Counted from the stretch's first letter, positions 1 through 8,580 are shown. The stretch is DNA of 64,000 nucleotides from Clostridium gasigenes (GCF_900104115.1 NZ_FNJM01000002.1:62001-126000), one strand, 5' to 3'. The notes: a model not told the origin generated them from the letters alone. Program-made: numbers and translations.

Positions 1-1391
1 GCATTGTAAATGTAGCTTTGCCTGTGATGGTGAAATCTTTAAATGTAACATCAGCAGGTATTCAACTGGTAGTAACCAGTTATTTAATTATAATTTCAGC
101 AACTATATTAGTTTTCGGGAGATTGGGGGATATAGTTGGTAAAACAAAGATATTCAAATTTGGAATAGCTTTATTTACACTAGGCTCTTTATTTTGTGGA
201 ATAACAAATTCACTGCTTGTCTTAGTTTTAGCTAGAGTAATACAGGCAATAGGAGCCGCGGCCACTATGGCCAACAGTCAAGGGATTATCACTGAAGTAT
301 TTCCAACCAATGAAAGAGGAAAAGCACTAGGAATCACAGGAACTTTTGTGGCCCTTGGAGCTTTGGTTGGCCCACCACTAGGAGGATTTATAGTACAAGT
401 AGCTAGTTGGGAATATATTTTTTTAATAAATGTACCAATAGGTATAATAACTTTATTTTATAGTTTTAAGATACTTCCTAAAAGGCATGAAATCGCAAAG
501 GGAAAATTGGATAGCCTGGGAGCGTTATTGTTTATGTTTACTATAGTTCCTCTATTTGCAGCACTAGGTCAAGGTCAAGAGGTTGGATTTACTCAGCCAA
601 TAATTTTGTTAGGTTTTTTAATTGCAATTGTTTCTTTTATTGTATTTATTATGGTGGAAAAGAAGCGTGAAGATCCTTTATTACAGCTACAAATTTTTGA
701 AAACAGATTGTTTTCACTGAGTATATTTTGTGGATTTATATCCTTTGTAGCTATCTTTTGCTCAACTATTATTCAACCTTTTTATCTTCAGAATGTGATG
801 ATGTTTTCGCCTTCATCTACTGGTTTATTACTGATGATATACCCATTAGTTTTGTCTGTGGTGTCACCTTTTAGCGGACACTTATCAGATAAAATAGGTT
901 CAGAAATTTTAACTTTTATTGGGCTTGTGGTTTTAAGTGTGGGCTTATTATTAATGTCAACTTTAAATGAACATTCTTCAATTATAAGCATGGTAATTTT
1001 TATAGGGACTATGTCACTTGGAAATGGGTTATTTCAATCACCTAATACTTCTTTGATAATGTCCACAGTACCAAAGGATAAACTAGGTATTGCAGGAAGT
1101 GTAAATGCACTTGTAAGAAATTTAGGAATGGTATGTGGAATAGCCTTATCCACAACTCTTTTGTATAGCAGGATGAGTTATAAAATTGGATATCATGTAA
1201 CAGATTACGTAGTAGGAAGAAATGATGCATTTATTTACGGCATGAAAATTGTATATATAACTGCAGCAGCTATCTGCATGATTGGAGCAATTTTAACCTC
1301 TTTAAGATTATTTAGTAGTAAATATAAATTAGAAAACCAAAAAACACATGATCTAAATTCATCTCCAGTGTATTCAAAAGAGGTATCATAA
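1..1391 (+). CDS. DHA2-family MFS efflux permease (5' partial)
   Basis: This is an efflux permease of the 14-helix EmrB/QacA branch of the major facilitator superfamily, acting in the cytoplasmic membrane. The frame is already open at base 3 and reads INVALPVMV, which in this family lies in the first membrane helix, so a short N-terminal piece is outside the window. MFS motif A is seen as GRLGDIVGKTKIFKFG. The branch-typical motif C region is GPPLGGF followed by SWEYIFLINVPIG. Many hydrophobic stretches run to about residue 435, followed by a short polar tail. The substrate cannot be read from sequence; drugs or small metabolites are usual for the family. A strong hairpin terminator follows 180 bp downstream. 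Confidence 0.9.
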   Translation, partial: IVNVALPVMVKSLNVTSAGIQLVVTSYLIIISATILVFGRLGDIVGKTKIFKFGIALFTLGSLFCGITNSLLVLVLARVIQAIGAAATMANSQGIITEVFPTNERGKALGITGTFVALGALVGPPLGGFIVQVASWEYIFLINVPIGIITLFYSFKILPKRHEIAKGKLDSLGALLFMFTIVPLFAALGQGQEVGFTQPIILLGFLIAIVSFIVFIMVEKKREDPLLQLQIFENRLFSLSIFCGFISFVAIFCSTIIQPFYLQNVMMFSPSSTGLLLMIYPLVLSVVSPFSGHLSDKIGSEILTFIGLVVLSVGLLLMSTLNEHSSIISMVIFIGTMSLGNGLFQSPNTSLIMSTVPKDKLGIAGSVNALVRNLGMVCGIALSTTLLYSRMSYKIGYHVTDYVVGRNDAFIYGMKIVYITAAAICMIGAILTSLRLFSSKYKLENQKTHDLNSSPVYSKEVS

Positions 1392-1571
1392 TATAGTTAA
1401 CAATAGTAATTTGTTGTGAATTTACAATGTAAATTAGGGGTTATTATAATTAAGAAAGTTATTGAAATCTCAAAAATAATGTTTAGCAAATTCAAGCTAA
1501 AGCTTAAAAATTTAAAGAAGGAAATTGATTTTACTGTTGCAGAAAGGTAAAATTTTCATAGTATGATATTT

Positions 1572-1618
1572 AAAACTCCAACCAATGGAATTATAATTGG
1601 TTGGAGTTTTATTATTTG
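1572..1618 (+). terminator. Intrinsic terminator after the MFS gene
   Basis: A perfect 15-bp inverted repeat (arms 1572-1586 and 1596-1610, 9-nt loop) ends in a T-rich tract. The A-run on the left arm means it could also work on the minus strand. Between the MFS stop and this hairpin there is a short open stretch (about 1440-1550) without a convincing start codon, which I do not call a gene. Confidence 0.8.
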
Positions 1619-1783
1619 GGTTATAAATTACTAATAGGAGTTTCATTAAAATCTGTATTTTTTATGAAATACATGATAATATTGTTATATTATACAGATG
1701 ATTTTTGCGTTAAATCTAGTCATCAAAAGAATGGTATTTGAAGATTGATATTTTAGTATATTGTAGATTATGCAAAAACATAA

Positions 1784-1894
1784 GCTGCTTTATCTCTACA
1801 GTTGGTTGTATCAGAATTTAATAAAGATGCTATTAAATTTTACTAATCATTGGGAATGTCAACGAGAGATAGAAAAATGGAACTAAACTTATAG
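1784..1894 (+). pseudogene. Decayed GNAT acetyltransferase, C-terminal remnant
   Basis: The frame ending with TAG at 1892 reads VVSEFNKDAIKFY, then a TAA stop at 1844, then SLGMSTRDRKMELNL. This is the C-terminal end of a GNAT N-acetyltransferase: a strand, the N-x-x-A-x-x-FY acetyl-CoA motif and the final GM segment. It closely resembles the end of the intact GNAT gene at 9799-10275, which reads VWEFNKKAINFYKSENMNTR. No N-terminal part or start codon was found upstream, so this is a broken remnant. It accounts for much of the 1392-1950 gap; the rest shows nothing further. Confidence 0.75.
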
Positions 1895-1950
1895 TATTAT
1901 TAGTTAGATATGATGAAGATTATTTATAATTGCAGAAGGAGAAGAAAATT

Positions 1951-2574
1951 ATGTACACTATAAAATACATGGGAAAATATAAAGATGAATCACAGATTTT
2001 AAAGGGTGATTTACCAAAACAAGCGATACAATATAAAGAACCAGATAATGTTACTAGTGCTTTTTTGATAGGTGCGTTAATCTCTTCGCCAATAATTATT
2101 ATTTTATTAATATTAATTCTTTGTAAGATAGAAATTTGGGATATAACATTTAAAAATATTAACGTTCTTAATTTAGTAATAACCACCATGGTCGCTAGCA
2201 TTTTATCATTAGTTTTTGTTATTATTCATGAATTTTTACACGCTTTTTGTTACCCTAAAAATGTTATTAAAGAGATATGGTTTAAGCCCAATGAGTTAGC
2301 AGCATTTGTTTACTGTAATGCACCAGTTTCAAAAGGGAATTTTATATGGATTGTATCTTGTCCAAATGTGGTTTTAGGATTGATACCCTATATCTTGTGG
2401 ATGCTTGGTGTTTTTGACTCTAATTCATTAGTTTCACAAACAATAATTATTTTTGCTATGCTGAATATTATATCTGGTGTAGGAGATTATTTAAATGCCT
2501 ATTTAACCATTAAGCAGGTGCCTCAAAATGCATTAGTTCAAAATTATGGATTTCATACATATTGGTTTTTATAA
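1951..2574 (+). CDS. DUF3267 putative zinc-metalloprotease-like membrane protein
   Basis: This 207-residue membrane protein has the features of the DUF3267 family (putative zincin peptidases). A hydrophobic helix lies at about residues 38-58. A second helix, at about 75-92, runs into HEFLH (residues 93-97), an HExxH zinc-binding motif. Two more hydrophobic stretches follow at about 130-185. I chose the ATG at 1951 because AAGGAG sits 9 bases upstream; an in-frame TTG at 1930 has no such site. The family is common in Firmicutes, but its substrate is unknown. It stands alone between a GNAT remnant and a GNAT gene. Confidence 0.7.
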   Translation: MYTIKYMGKYKDESQILKGDLPKQAIQYKEPDNVTSAFLIGALISSPIIIILLILILCKIEIWDITFKNINVLNLVITTMVASILSLVFVIIHEFLHAFCYPKNVIKEIWFKPNELAAFVYCNAPVSKGNFIWIVSCPNVVLGLIPYILWMLGVFDSNSLVSQTIIIFAMLNIISGVGDYLNAYLTIKQVPQNALVQNYGFHTYWFL

Positions 2575-2713
2575 AAATAATATAATTCATATTATTTTAT
2601 AACGTAAATCAAATGTAATTTTATAAAATATATAGTAATATTTACATAGGATTTATGTAACCGTTACTAGATATTGTAACATAAATATTATTTATAAAAG
2701 GAGAAAAGTTTTT

Positions 2714-3256
2714 ATGGGTTTATTGAATGAAATTGTTAGTGAAAGATTAATAATTCGTAGGTTTAGTGCAGATGATTGGAAAGATCTACATGAATATTTA
2801 TCTGACGAGAAAGTAGTTAGATTTGAACCTTATGAGCCATTTTCAGAAGAAGGAAGTAAAGATCAAGCTATTTACAGGGCTGAAAATGAAGAGTTTATGG
2901 CAGTATGTTTAAAAGAATCTGGGAAAGTTATTGGCAATCTTTATTTAGCACAGCAAGACTATGAAAGTTACGAATTAGGCTATGTATTTAATTCTACTTA
3001 TTGGCATAATGGTTATGCCTTAGAAAGTGCTCAAATTATTATTAATTATGCATTTAAAGAATTGAAAGCTAGACGAATTATTTCAATGTGCAATCCAGAT
3101 AATGAATCATCATGGAGGTTGCTTAAAAGATTGAATATGAGACGTGAAGGACATCTTGTGAAGAATATATACTTTAAAAATGACGTGAATAATCAGCCCC
3201 TTTGGCAAGATACATATGAATATGCACTTCTTGCATCAGAATGGAATATATCTTAA
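2714..3256 (+). CDS. GNAT N-acetyltransferase, RimJ/RimL-like
   Basis: This 180-residue cytosolic GNAT acetyltransferase transfers an acetyl group from acetyl-CoA to an amine, with the substrate unknown. The RimJ/RimL-type start is seen in ERLIIRRFSADDWKDLHEYL. A middle strand reads ELGYVFNSTYWHNGYALESA, where this subfamily has the acetyl-CoA binding loop. The C-terminal segment N-E-S-S-W-R-L-L-K-R-L-N-M-R-R-E-G follows the usual N-x-x-S-x-x-x-L-x-x-x-G-M-x-x-E-G pattern. The ribosome site AAAAGGAG lies 9 bases before the ATG. It is one of at least seven acetyltransferases in the first 23 kb. Confidence 0.85.
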   Translation: MGLLNEIVSERLIIRRFSADDWKDLHEYLSDEKVVRFEPYEPFSEEGSKDQAIYRAENEEFMAVCLKESGKVIGNLYLAQQDYESYELGYVFNSTYWHNGYALESAQIIINYAFKELKARRIISMCNPDNESSWRLLKRLNMRREGHLVKNIYFKNDVNNQPLWQDTYEYALLASEWNIS

Positions 3257-3372
3257 TATAGATTATGATTCATATCTATTTCCTCCTTGTATCGTAATCG
3301 TAACATTCTTATTTTGCTTCTATTAATGATAATTATGCACGAAATTTATTAAATTAAAATATCAAAAAATAA

Positions 3373-3408
3373 TATCACCCAACCCTAATTGGATGATACT
3401 ATTTTTTT
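3373..3408 (+). terminator. Intrinsic terminator of the 2714 GNAT gene
   Basis: The arms TATCACCCAA (3373-3382) and TTGGATGATA (3389-3398) pair with one G-U position and are followed by a run of seven Ts. Confidence 0.7.
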
Positions 3409-3433
3409 ATTTACATTCAATATATTTACTTCA

Positions 3434-3459
3434 AAATAAAAAAGAGCATTTCTGCTCTT
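3434..3459 (-). terminator. Intrinsic terminator of the XylF-like gene
   Basis: The arms AAGAGCA (3442-3448) and TGCTCTT (3453-3459) close a 4-nt loop. Read on the minus strand, a T-run follows at 3442-3434. It lies 63 bp past the stop of the minus-strand gene at 3522. Confidence 0.75.
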
Positions 3460-3521
3460 GACGTTGAACAATAATAAAATCGTACCATACTCTCCATACG
3501 ATTCTGCTACTTTAGTTACTA

Positions 3522-4589
3522 TTACATTTTATAAACGTCTTCTTTCTTTACATATCCACTGTCTATAAGAACCTTATCTATATTATTTTTATCTGCAGCT
3601 ATTGGTGTAATAAGAAGTGAAGGCACATCTATTTTACCGTTGTTTATAGTATAATTTATATCTACAACTTCCCCATTAGCTAATTTTATTGCAGCATCTA
3701 TAGCAGACTTACATAATTGTCTAATATCTTTAATTACCGTCATTAACTGAGTTCCTTGAACTATTCTTTTAAAAGCGGCTAAGTCTCCATCTTGTCCTGC
3801 TACAGGAATCTTACCGGCTAAACCTTGTGCTTGCAATGCTTGAATTACAGCACCTGCTGTATTATCATTTGGCGCTAATATAGCATCAATTTTATTTTTA
3901 TTAGCAATTAAAGAATCTTCCACTATCTTAAAAGCATTCTTTGGATCCCAATTATCTACTGCTTGTTCTGTAACTATCTTTATATCACCTTTATCAACTA
4001 ATGGTTTTATATAGTCCATTGCACCTTCCTTGAACAACTTAGCATTATCATCCTCAGGATCTCCTGACATAATAATATAATTTCCCTTTGGAACTTGCTT
4101 AATAAGAAACTGTGCTTGAAGTTGTCCAACCCTTGTGCTATTAAAAGAAATATATAAATCTAAATCACTATTTTTTATAATTCTATCAAAGGCTAGTACC
4201 TTGATTCCTTCTTTATGAGCCTTTTCAACCATAGTTGCTGCAGTTAATGAATCTACAGGAGCTAAAATCAATACATCTATACCTTGTGCTATTAAATTTT
4301 CCACTTGTGAAGCTTGCTTGTCTGCATCATTATCAGCATTTTCTACCTTTACGGTAATTCCTTTAGTTTTAGCGTATTTTTCAATGCACGCCTTCGCCCT
4401 AACAAATATCTCTTCTCTTTGGCTAGGTAAAGATAGACCTATTACTAATTCCTTTCTCTTTGCAGTTTTATTTGTAAAACCACTATCAAAATTGTAGTCT
4501 TGCAATATTACTATTTTTTTTATATTAAAAATATCTTCTTCATCATAATGAACTGGTACTAAAAAAACATCTGGTATCGATAGGTACAT
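3522..4589 (-). CDS. XylF-like sugar-binding protein without a signal peptide
   Basis: This 355-residue protein belongs to the periplasmic-binding family of D-xylose/ribose receptors. The family start KELVIGLSLPSQREE appears at about residue 47. The typical SQVENLIAQGIDVLILAPVDS and the hinge region AILAPNDNTAGAVIQAL are also present. In ABC transporters such proteins are lipoproteins; here the first 45 residues (MYLSIPDVFLVPVHYDEED...) contain neither a hydrophobic signal nor a lipobox cysteine. The gene is alone, without permease or ATPase genes. I start at the ATG at 4589, which has AGGTGG five bases upstream. It may be a cytosolic or non-functional relic, or a sensor like the XylFII type. 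Confidence 0.75.
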   Translation of the reverse strand: MYLSIPDVFLVPVHYDEEDIFNIKKIVILQDYNFDSGFTNKTAKRKELVIGLSLPSQREEIFVRAKACIEKYAKTKGITVKVENADNDADKQASQVENLIAQGIDVLILAPVDSLTAATMVEKAHKEGIKVLAFDRIIKNSDLDLYISFNSTRVGQLQAQFLIKQVPKGNYIIMSGDPEDDNAKLFKEGAMDYIKPLVDKGDIKIVTEQAVDNWDPKNAFKIVEDSLIANKNKIDAILAPNDNTAGAVIQALQAQGLAGKIPVAGQDGDLAAFKRIVQGTQLMTVIKDIRQLCKSAIDAAIKLANGEVVDINYTINNGKIDVPSLLITPIAADKNNIDKVLIDSGYVKKEDVYKM

Positions 4590-4681
4590 ATTTACCACCT
4601 ACTTAATTATTAATCTCCTAATTAATATATTCAGCTTATTCCCCTATCGTTACATGCTTAATTATTCCATACAAAAATACT

Positions 4682-4704
4682 TCTTCATATAATCTTCACA
4701 TATT
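4682..4704 (+). promoter_or_regulatory. Shared motif upstream of ccdA (copy 1 of 3)
   Basis: The core CTTCATATAATC is followed by a second TTCA-type half, giving a direct repeat with an 11-bp period. Two further copies occur at 6282 (upstream of the HMA fusion gene) and 8635 (upstream of the divergent small membrane protein). An 11-bp direct repeat is the usual layout for OmpR/PhoB-type response regulators; the regulator itself is not in the window. Confidence 0.6.
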
Positions 4705-4752
4705 AATGATAATATGTAATAATTAATGTTATTTATAGGAGGTGATTTTAAC

Positions 4753-5457
4753 TTGAATGATATTTCTTTGATCTTAGCCTTTTCGGCTGGTGTACTTTCT
4801 TTTTTATCTCCTTGTGTACTACCACTAGTTCCAGCTTATATAAGCTATTTGACTGGTTCTGTTATAAATGAAACTAATGATACAAAATCCAAATTATCTA
4901 CTTTTTATAAGGCTTTAGGATTTGCCCTAGGTTTTTCTATTATATTTATTCTTATGGGAGCCTCAGCTACTACATTAAGTAAAGTAATAATTAAAAACCA
5001 AAGTGTCTTTAGAAAAATAGGTGGCTCCTTAATGATAATTTTTGGGCTCCATACCCTAGGTATATTAAAAATTAAGTTTTTTTATTATGAAAAAAAATTT
5101 TTACCTTTTAACACCTTAAGCAAAAAATTTGGCCCAGTTCTTATGGGAATGTCTTTTGCTGCTGGATGGACTCCATGTGTTGGCCCTATATTATCTTCAA
5201 TATTAATTTATTCTAGTAGTTTGGGCACTATTTATAAAGGTATATTATTATTAAGTATATATTCACTAGGTCTTGCAGTACCTTTTATACTTACAGCAAT
5301 GGCAATAGATAGTTTTATGAAATATAAAAATAAGATATTAAAGTATACTCCAATTATTTCTATTATAAGTGGTTTATTACTTATAATAATGGGAATTATG
5401 GTCTTTACAAATACTGTTAATATAATAAGTAGATATATGAATTTTATCAATTTTTAA
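4753..5457 (+). CDS. ccdA: CcdA-type thiol-disulfide transmembrane electron carrier
   Basis: CcdA passes reducing power from cytosolic thioredoxin across the membrane to extracytoplasmic thioredoxin-like proteins. The 234-residue length and six hydrophobic helices fit the family. The two redox cysteines are visible in FLSPCVLPLVPAY (first helix) and GWTPCVGPIL (fourth helix), each followed by proline-rich residues as expected. I chose the TTG start at 4753 because AGGAGGTGA sits 7 bases upstream; an in-frame ATG at 4726 would place that site inside the gene. The TlpA-like gene follows 140 bp later, the normal partner. A shared regulatory motif lies 50-70 bp upstream. Confidence 0.88.
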   Translation: MNDISLILAFSAGVLSFLSPCVLPLVPAYISYLTGSVINETNDTKSKLSTFYKALGFALGFSIIFILMGASATTLSKVIIKNQSVFRKIGGSLMIIFGLHTLGILKIKFFYYEKKFLPFNTLSKKFGPVLMGMSFAAGWTPCVGPILSSILIYSSSLGTIYKGILLLSIYSLGLAVPFILTAMAIDSFMKYKNKILKYTPIISIISGLLLIIMGIMVFTNTVNIISRYMNFINF

Positions 5458-5547
5458 TCACTGATTTTAGTCCCTAAATATATTTATACTATGTATATAA
5501 TGCATAATAATCATTAAATTAGAAATATTAATAACATATTACTATAA

Positions 5548-5581
5548 GGAATCTTTGACTCATTATTTTCTTTCAGATTCC
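5548..5581 (+). promoter_or_regulatory. Hairpin just upstream of the tlpA-like ribosome site
   Basis: The arms GGAATCT (5548-5554) and AGATTCC (5575-5581) surround a T-rich 20-nt loop, ending only a few bases before the AAGGAGG ribosome site. A similar string (AATCTTTGA then TATTTTCTTTC) occurs at about 33790-33815 upstream of the cation transporter gene, without the second arm. The function is not clear; it could be a weak attenuator or a translation control hairpin. Confidence 0.4.
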
Positions 5582-5597
5582 TATAAGGAGGCTATGT

Positions 5598-6182
5598 ATG
5601 AAAAAATCTCTTTTTATTTTGGCAATTACCATATTATTTGGTGTAAGCCTTTATACGGTGATAAATTATAATAAAAATAAAACTATAAATCTAGGAAATT
5701 CAAACAATATCAGTCTACCAGTTGAAACCGATGGTAATAAAATTGACATGGAAAATTCGCAGACTACAACTAAAGAGAAAGCTATTGATTTTAAATTAAA
5801 AGATTTAAATGGGAAAGATGTTTCCTTAAATGATTTTAAGGGCAAAAATGTACTTCTAAATTTTTGGGCAACTTGGTGTCCTCCATGTAAAGCTGAAATG
5901 CCTGACATTGAAAAACTTTATCAAGAAAATAAAAATTCTGATTTAGTTATTTTAGCTGTTAATTTAGGAGAAGATAAACAAACTGTAAAGTCTTTTATTG
6001 AAAAAAATAAATATACTTTTGATATCCTATTAGACTCTGACCAGGATGTTGCTATAAAATATAATATTGTTTCAATACCAACATCTTTTTTCATTGATAA
6101 AGAAGGTAACATAGTTTCTAAAAAAATTGGTGCTATGACCCTTGAAGAAATGAAATCTTATATAAATTTATTAAATAATTAA
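5598..6182 (+). CDS. TlpA/ResA-family membrane-anchored thiol-disulfide reductase
   Basis: This 194-residue protein has an N-terminal signal anchor (residues about 4-22), a polar linker and a thioredoxin fold. The redox motif WCPPC is at residues 93-97 within NFWATWCPPCKAEMPD, and the cis-proline region reads VSIPTSFFID. It should act outside the membrane, reducing disulfides in partner proteins such as apocytochromes or copper proteins, with electrons from the CcdA encoded just upstream. The ribosome site AAGGAGG lies 7 bases before the ATG. A GC-rich hairpin terminator follows, so ccdA and this gene probably form one transcription unit. Confidence 0.88.
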   Translation: MKKSLFILAITILFGVSLYTVINYNKNKTINLGNSNNISLPVETDGNKIDMENSQTTTKEKAIDFKLKDLNGKDVSLNDFKGKNVLLNFWATWCPPCKAEMPDIEKLYQENKNSDLVILAVNLGEDKQTVKSFIEKNKYTFDILLDSDQDVAIKYNIVSIPTSFFIDKEGNIVSKKIGAMTLEEMKSYINLLNN

Positions 6183-6207
6183 TACATTTTAATATAAGTA
6201 ACTATAG

Positions 6208-6240
6208 ACGCACTGTTTCCAAAGCACAGTGCGTTTATTT
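6208..6240 (+). terminator. Intrinsic terminator of the ccdA-tlpA unit
   Basis: The arms ACGCACTGT (6208-6216) and ACAGTGCGT (6226-6234) are perfect and followed by a T-rich tail. Confidence 0.8.
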
Positions 6241-6281
6241 CTATTATTTTTCATAACATATTAACACTTTATCTATTTTCA

Positions 6282-6302
6282 TCTTCATATAATCAACATA
6301 TT
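6282..6302 (+). promoter_or_regulatory. Shared motif upstream of the HMA fusion gene (copy 2 of 3)
   Basis: The core TCTTCATATAATC is identical to the copies at 4682 and 8635, and its right half reads AACATATT. It lies about 200 bp before the start of the HMA-TauE-cupredoxin gene, in a region otherwise free of genes. Confidence 0.55.
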
Positions 6303-6486
6303 TATTTTATATACTTTAATCATGTTCTTATTTCACTATGCCTAACATTGAATAAGACACTTTAATCTACAGATATATATTTATGTGGTAAAAGTTCTAA
6401 ATTAACTTTTGCTACATTACTTACTAATTGAAATTAATTAAATTGGGACGTCTTATACCCCTATGAAAGTAATGAGGAGGAAATTT

Positions 6487-7896
6487 ATGAGTATTAGAAG
6501 TGAAAAATTTAAAGTGTATGAAATGACCTGTACATCTTGTGAAAATTCAGTTGAAAAAGCTGTTATAAAACTGGAGGGTGTATTAAATGCCAAAGCTGAT
6601 TATAGTGGTCAGTTTGCTATTGTAAAATACGATGATGAACTCTGTAATATTAATAAAATTAAAGCTAGTATAAAAAAAGCTGGATATAGCACTAAAAGTT
6701 CAAATGATTATAAATTTATGGGAATTCTTATAGTTGTAGCTGCAGTGATTCTGCTTGGCATGAAAACTAGTGGCTTTGATATGGAATCCAAACTTACTAA
6801 TGCTTCTTATGCGGTTCTCTTTGTTGTAGGAGTTCTTACCTCTATACATTGTGTAGGGATGTGCGGTGGGATTATGCTTTCCCAAAGTTTATCTAAAGAA
6901 AGCACTAACAAGTTTGAAGCTATTAAACCATCCCTTTTATATAATTTAGGAAGAGTTGTATCTTATACTATCCTAGGTGGAATAATTGGTGCTCTTGGTT
7001 CTGTATTCTCACTTTCAATAACTGCAAAAGCTATCATGCAATTATTTGCTGGTGTATTTATGATAATGATGGGCTTTAATATGGCAGGGTTTAGTGCATT
7101 TAGAAAATTCACTATTAAATTGCCTCATTCTGCATGTAAAGTTAAAAACAAATCTGGTTCTCCTTTTATAGTTGGACTTTTAAATGGACTTATGCCATGT
7201 GGCCCCTTGCAAACTATGCAGCTTTTTGCTCTAGGTACAGGAAGTGCTACAAAAGGTGCCTTATCGATGTTCATGTTCTCGATAGGAACAGTCCCTCTTA
7301 TGCTAACCTTTGGTGCATTATCTGGACTTTTAAGTAAGGGATATACTAAAAAAATACTAAAATTTAGTGGAGTTCTTATTATAGTTCTTGGTCTAATTAT
7401 GGGAAACAGAGGATTAGCCTTAGCTGGTATAAATATTAATCCTTTGGCAGCACTTTCAAATAGTCCAAAAGATTTATTAACTGGCAACTCAAACGGAACC
7501 TCAAATGGTTCTTCTAATTCAAATGTTTCTAAGGCTATTATAAAAGATGGTGTTCAAGTTATAAATATGACAGCTTCTAATAATGGTTATACACCTAATG
7601 AATTTTACGTTCAAAAAGGAATTCCTGTTAAGTGGATAATTGATGGAAAACAGCTTACATCTTGTAATAATACCATTGTAGTGAAATCCTTAAACAAACA
7701 GTTAAAATTAAAAAGTGGTGAAAATATTATTGAATTTACTCCTGGAGACAAGGATATAAACTTTAGTTGTTGGATGGGAATGATACGAGGTGTGATAAAA
7801 GTTGTAGATAAACTTGATACAGTAGACACATCAAAATCTGATTCATCTATACCACCAGTAAGTCCAAATCCAAGTCTAGGTCCAAGTTGTCACTAG
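6487..7896 (+). CDS. HMA - TauE/DsbD-like membrane - cupredoxin-like fusion protein
   Basis: This is a three-part protein of 469 residues. Residues 1-70 form a heavy-metal-associated domain with the copper motif MTCTSC (Cys15, Cys18). Residues about 78-330 are a polytopic domain of the sulfite-exporter TauE/SafE (DsbD-like, COG2836-type) group, with HCVGMCGG near residue 121 and LMPCGPLQ near 235. After a Ser/Asn/Gly linker, residues about 355-445 look like a cupredoxin domain, with cysteines in SCNN and SCWMGM as possible copper ligands. The tail is Pro/Ser-rich and ends in Cys-His. I start at 6487 because GAGGAGGA is 7 bases upstream. Copper transfer across the membrane is the likely role, inferred from the domains and from the ccdA/tlpA neighbours. 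Confidence 0.8.
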   Translation: MSIRSEKFKVYEMTCTSCENSVEKAVIKLEGVLNAKADYSGQFAIVKYDDELCNINKIKASIKKAGYSTKSSNDYKFMGILIVVAAVILLGMKTSGFDMESKLTNASYAVLFVVGVLTSIHCVGMCGGIMLSQSLSKESTNKFEAIKPSLLYNLGRVVSYTILGGIIGALGSVFSLSITAKAIMQLFAGVFMIMMGFNMAGFSAFRKFTIKLPHSACKVKNKSGSPFIVGLLNGLMPCGPLQTMQLFALGTGSATKGALSMFMFSIGTVPLMLTFGALSGLLSKGYTKKILKFSGVLIIVLGLIMGNRGLALAGININPLAALSNSPKDLLTGNSNGTSNGSSNSNVSKAIIKDGVQVINMTASNNGYTPNEFYVQKGIPVKWIIDGKQLTSCNNTIVVKSLNKQLKLKSGENIIEFTPGDKDINFSCWMGMIRGVIKVVDKLDTVDTSKSDSSIPPVSPNPSLGPSCH

Positions 7897-7922
7897 TAAG
7901 TACAACAAGTTGTTGTACTTAC
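7896..7922. repeat. 27-bp palindrome overlapping the stop of the HMA fusion gene
   Basis: The arms GTAAGTACAACAA (7896-7908) and TTGTTGTACTTAC (7910-7922) are perfect around a single central base. The left arm starts on the last base of the TAG stop. The T-run that follows is short, so it is either a weak terminator or a protein-binding site. Confidence 0.6.
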
Positions 7923-8019
7923 CGGTTTTCTGATAGTTCTGGGCTATAGATTCTAGCAACCCTAGTTTATACTAGTACAATCTATTTCGCCTTAAGCTAC
8001 AAATTTTATATTTTACATG

Positions 8020-8068
8020 AAAAAGAGATGCCTCAACATAGAAATCAATTTCTACCTTGAGGCATCTC
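8020..8068 (-). terminator. Intrinsic terminator of the 8077 membrane gene
   Basis: Perfect 12-bp arms (8025-8036 and 8057-8068, beginning GAGATGCCTCAA) surround a 20-nt loop. On the minus strand the hairpin is followed by a short U-run (8024-8020). It lies 8 bp after the minus-strand stop. Confidence 0.8.
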
Positions 8069-8076
8069 CATTTATT

Positions 8077-8580
8077 TTACTTATGCATATTATTCATATT
8101 ATTAAAAATATCTCCACCATTTCCAAGCATACTTGATGCAAAAAAGCTTAGTGTAATATGTATAGCTAAAGCTAGAATTATCAGTGCAACGCATAGCTTT
8201 ATTTTATTTTGTTTGTTCAATTTGTAGTTATTCTTTACTGTAAAACTTATTGATGAAACAATTATTCCTATTGGTATAAGATATGATACATAATTAGGAT
8301 TTTCTTTAAAGTGAGAAATTCCACCACTTATCATTCCTATTCCTATAGCCAAGCTTAATGATACAATTATTAACTTGGTAACTTCTATAGCTGATAATTT
8401 GTTTTTATTGATCACAACCTCATTAAACATCGTTCCAGATATAAAAAGAATTAATCCAATTACCAATATTGTAGAATATCTCATTATATTAAAAGGCATT
8501 AATACTATGCCGCTTGAGACTAATCCCATCCCCAAAAAATATACCATGTACACTAAATAGTTAAAAATTAAATTACTCAT
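8077..8580 (-). CDS. Five-helix hypothetical membrane protein
   Basis: I do not recognise this 167-residue protein. About five hydrophobic helices are visible, ending in a short Asn/Met/His-rich tail (MLGNGGDIFNNMNNMHK) that could bind metal. The start is the ATG at 8580, which has GGAGGT 9 bases upstream; the ATG at 8595 overlaps that site. It is transcribed towards the HMA fusion gene and shares the upstream motif at 8635 with ccdA and the HMA fusion gene. A role in the same thiol/copper stress response is therefore plausible, but this is inference. Confidence 0.75.
   Translation of the reverse strand: MSNLIFNYLVYMVYFLGMGLVSSGIVLMPFNIMRYSTILVIGLILFISGTMFNEVVINKNKLSAIEVTKLIIVSLSLAIGIGMISGGISHFKENPNYVSYLIPIGIIVSSISFTVKNNYKLNKQNKIKLCVALIILALAIHITLSFFASSMLGNGGDIFNNMNNMHK

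Noticed and set aside
80-274. Antisense frame inside the MFS gene, and many similar frames opposite mprF, RNase J, PTS and GalT genes
   Set aside because: They lie fully inside well-supported genes on the other strand and lack ribosome sites.
1437-1550. Short open stretch (about 36 codons, Lys/Ile-rich) after the MFS gene
   Set aside because: There is no ATG, GTG or TTG start with a ribosome site; composition alone is not enough.
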